From NCBI GenBank assembly GCA_002434245.1, contig DJJR01000076.1:1-26718 (forward strand): a stretch of 26,718 nt of DNA, in the 5' to 3' direction. Numbering within the stretch: the first letter of the stretch is position 1; each line of letters begins with the position of its first letter. This DNA comes from Pelosinus fermentans. GTDB lineage: Bacteria; Bacillota; Negativicutes; DSM-13327. The notes under the pieces are model-generated. The model was given only the letters and a program-made list of their open reading frames with translations. It made no database searches and was not told the DNA's origin. Below, piece by piece: positions 25,684-26,718 of the stretch. Position numbers and translations under genes: made by a program.

Positions 25684-26391
25684 CTACAAAGTAAGATTAA
25701 GAATCGGTAATATTTTAGAAAGCAGCAAACCTCCCATAAAGGCCAAAAAGATAATCGCAAATAACATTATAATTGAAATCAATAACCCTCGTTCTTTTAT
25801 CATTACCGCTGCTTGCGCAATACAAGGTACAAATAAGGTCAATGTTACACTAGCAATTAAAAGCTGCTCTTTACTTAAACTATGACTAGTAACCATTTCA
25901 TATAACCCAGCAGCACCATAATCTCTGCGGAAAAACCCCAGTAGAAATGGTTGAGCTGTTTCGATTGGTAAACTAAGTGAACTCATAACCGGCTGTATCG
26001 AATATATGATATAGGTTAGAACGCCAGCTCGATCACCAATCCATAAAACAATACTAGTTATTATGAAAATCGGCAGAATTTCTATAAAATACCACCACAT
26101 ACGAATAAAAGCCTTATGTAATACATTTGATAACATCGGCAGGCGCAAAGGTGGTATTTCCATATAAAATGAACTAGAATTGCCAGGTAACAAACTTCCT
26201 GACAACCTTCCAACGATTCCAAAAATGATGAGGACATAACACCCCCATATAGTTAGAGATAAAAATGAATCTGACAATAATGCTAATATAACACCAAGCT
26301 GTGCCGAACAAGGTATGGTTAAAGACAATAAGAAAGTAGCTAATATTCTTTCTCGGCGTGTTTCCAACGTTCGCGTTACCACACGTAACAT
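25684..26391 (-). CDS. FeoB-like protein, C-terminal membrane part only (split or truncated)
   Basis: The 235 residues match the C-terminal portion of the ferrous iron transporter FeoB: TRTLETRRER (6-15), FYMEIPPLRLPML (75-87) and FFRRDYGAAG (153-162), with several hydrophobic segments. FeoB's GTPase domain, first membrane segments and the GCNVP motif are missing. A stop codon (TGA) lies two codons before the ATG, and the 80 bp upstream show no FeoB remnant in any frame. The ORF itself is clean and retains conserved residues, which argues for a maintained split gene over a decayed pseudogene. The partner half could be beyond the window edge. The start lacks a strong nearby ribosome binding site (GGAGAG lies about 22 nt away). 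Confidence 0.75.
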   Translation of the reverse strand: MLRVVTRTLETRRERILATFLLSLTIPCSAQLGVILALLSDSFLSLTIWGCYVLIIFGIVGRLSGSLLPGNSSSFYMEIPPLRLPMLSNVLHKAFIRMWWYFIEILPIFIITSIVLWIGDRAGVLTYIIYSIQPVMSSLSLPIETAQPFLLGFFRRDYGAAGLYEMVTSHSLSKEQLLIASVTLTLFVPCIAQAAVMIKERGLLISIIMLFAIIFLAFMGGLLLSKILPILNLTL

Positions 26392-26463
26392 ATAAAATCA
26401 TAAAAAACTCTTACTCTCCAAGAAAAAGCTTTGCCTCTATAACCCCTTGTCCACTTTCATTTC

Positions 26464-26481
26464 AGCCGATATTACTCGGCT
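26464..26481 (-). repeat. Small hairpin over the stop codon of the small ORF
   Basis: AGCCGA/TCGGCT (26464-26469 with 26476-26481) form a 6-bp stem whose 6-nt loop contains most of the TAA stop of the upstream ORF. No T-run follows, so termination is unlikely; it may affect translation or mRNA stability. Confidence 0.4.
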
Positions 26482-26609
26482 TGATTCAGATTAAGAGTAG
26501 GTAGCAGAAAAGGTTCTAAAGCATCTAGTAAATCATTAATGAGTTTTGGTGGTGGATTATTCTCCGGATATATAATACCATCAAATTCATACTCAAAAAC
26601 AACCTCCAT
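26472..26609 (-). CDS. Hypothetical small protein, 45 residues
   Basis: I do not recognise this product. It runs from an ATG with six Gs 7 nt upstream, as good a site as any in the window. The protein is acidic, with no membrane segment and no cysteines. It opens MEVVFEYEFDGIIYPENN, has a proline run (PPP, 19-21), then the helix-like segment KLINDLLDALEPFLLP (22-37). The gene ends 80 bp before the FeoB-like ORF on the same strand, which suggests co-transcription and perhaps a role beside the iron transporter. It could also be a chance ORF; codon choice looks like its neighbours. Confidence 0.5.
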   Translation of the reverse strand: MEVVFEYEFDGIIYPENNPPPKLINDLLDALEPFLLPTLNLNQAE

Positions 26610-26718
26610 TTTTCATCCCCCCATAGGGTATATGCTCTGCTCCTTGTCTAATATTAATAAATTGGGAAAACATCACCAGATGCTATTCTAATAAATTAAG
26701 ACGTATGTTGATAAAGGA
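26610..26718. other. Right-hand window edge, no assignable gene
   Basis: Reading in from the edge on the minus strand, all three frames stop within 12 codons, so at most the last few residues of an upstream gene lie here. A 26-codon ORF (26673-26593) overlaps the small gene start but lacks a convincing ribosome binding site. No promoter is clear. Confidence 0.4.

Noticed and set aside
26174..26401. 75-codon minus-strand ORF overlapping the start of the FeoB-like gene
   Set aside because: It has a somewhat better-placed ribosome site (GGAGAGTAAGAG), but the product looks random. The overlapping frame carries clear FeoB motifs.
26593..26673. 26-codon ORF at the right edge (MFSQF... with a glycine-rich end)
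   Set aside because: There is no convincing ribosome binding site and it overlaps the better-supported 45-codon ORF in another frame.
1..26718. CRISPR array, insertion sequence, prophage, tRNA or rRNA
   Set aside because: No spaced direct repeats, transposase, phage gene or tRNA-like cloverleaf was seen; apart from the right end the window is core chromosomal genes.

Overview
The window carries one very long gene block on the minus strand and looks like the chromosome of an AT-rich, endospore-forming Firmicute. It holds the division and cell-wall (dcw) cluster followed directly by the spoIIGA-sigE-sigG-spoIIR sporulation block. The cues for a Sporomusaceae-like member of the Negativicutes (spore formers with an outer membrane) are the gene order, the protein flavour and a meso-DAP-type MurE. 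That placement is an inference from style, because nothing specific to an outer membrane lies in the window.

Read in the direction of transcription, from high to low coordinates, the layout is as follows. (1) 26718-25420: window edge, a 45-codon small ORF, an ORF matching only the C-terminal membrane part of FeoB, then FeoA. (2) 25162-25371, the only plus-strand gene: a DUF1858 CxxC protein. (3) 25006-24185: a membrane-anchored polysaccharide deacetylase ending in a clear terminator. (4) 24006-6298, the dcw cluster: mraZ, rsmH, ftsL, a PASTA-containing class B PBP, murE, murF, mraY, murD, ftsW/spoVE, murG, murC, murA, ddl, ftsQ/divIB, a DUF881 gene and sbp. No murB lies in it. (5) 6088-3818: ftsA and ftsZ with their own extended -10 promoter and a strong terminator. 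(6) 3531-110: spoIIGA-sigE (10-bp overlap), then sigG-spoIIR. The first codons of a probable ylmC/ymxH gene sit at 23-1.

The genes act in two linked programmes. The Mur enzymes, MraY and MurG build lipid II. FtsW and the PBP polymerise and crosslink it at the septum placed by FtsZ-FtsA and FtsQ/FtsL. In sporulation, SpoIIGA processes pro-sigma-E in the mother cell when SpoIIR is made in the forespore. Sigma-G takes over the forespore after engulfment. The sequence shows a near-consensus sigma-F promoter in front of sigG-spoIIR and a plausible Spo0A-type promoter in front of spoIIGA.

No mobile element, CRISPR array, tRNA or rRNA was seen. The least explained items are a roughly 110-nt folded, U-tract-terminated element between ddl and ftsQ, a 23-bp-stem palindrome between sigE and sigG, the FeoB C-terminal-only ORF placed before feoA, and the small ORF beside it.
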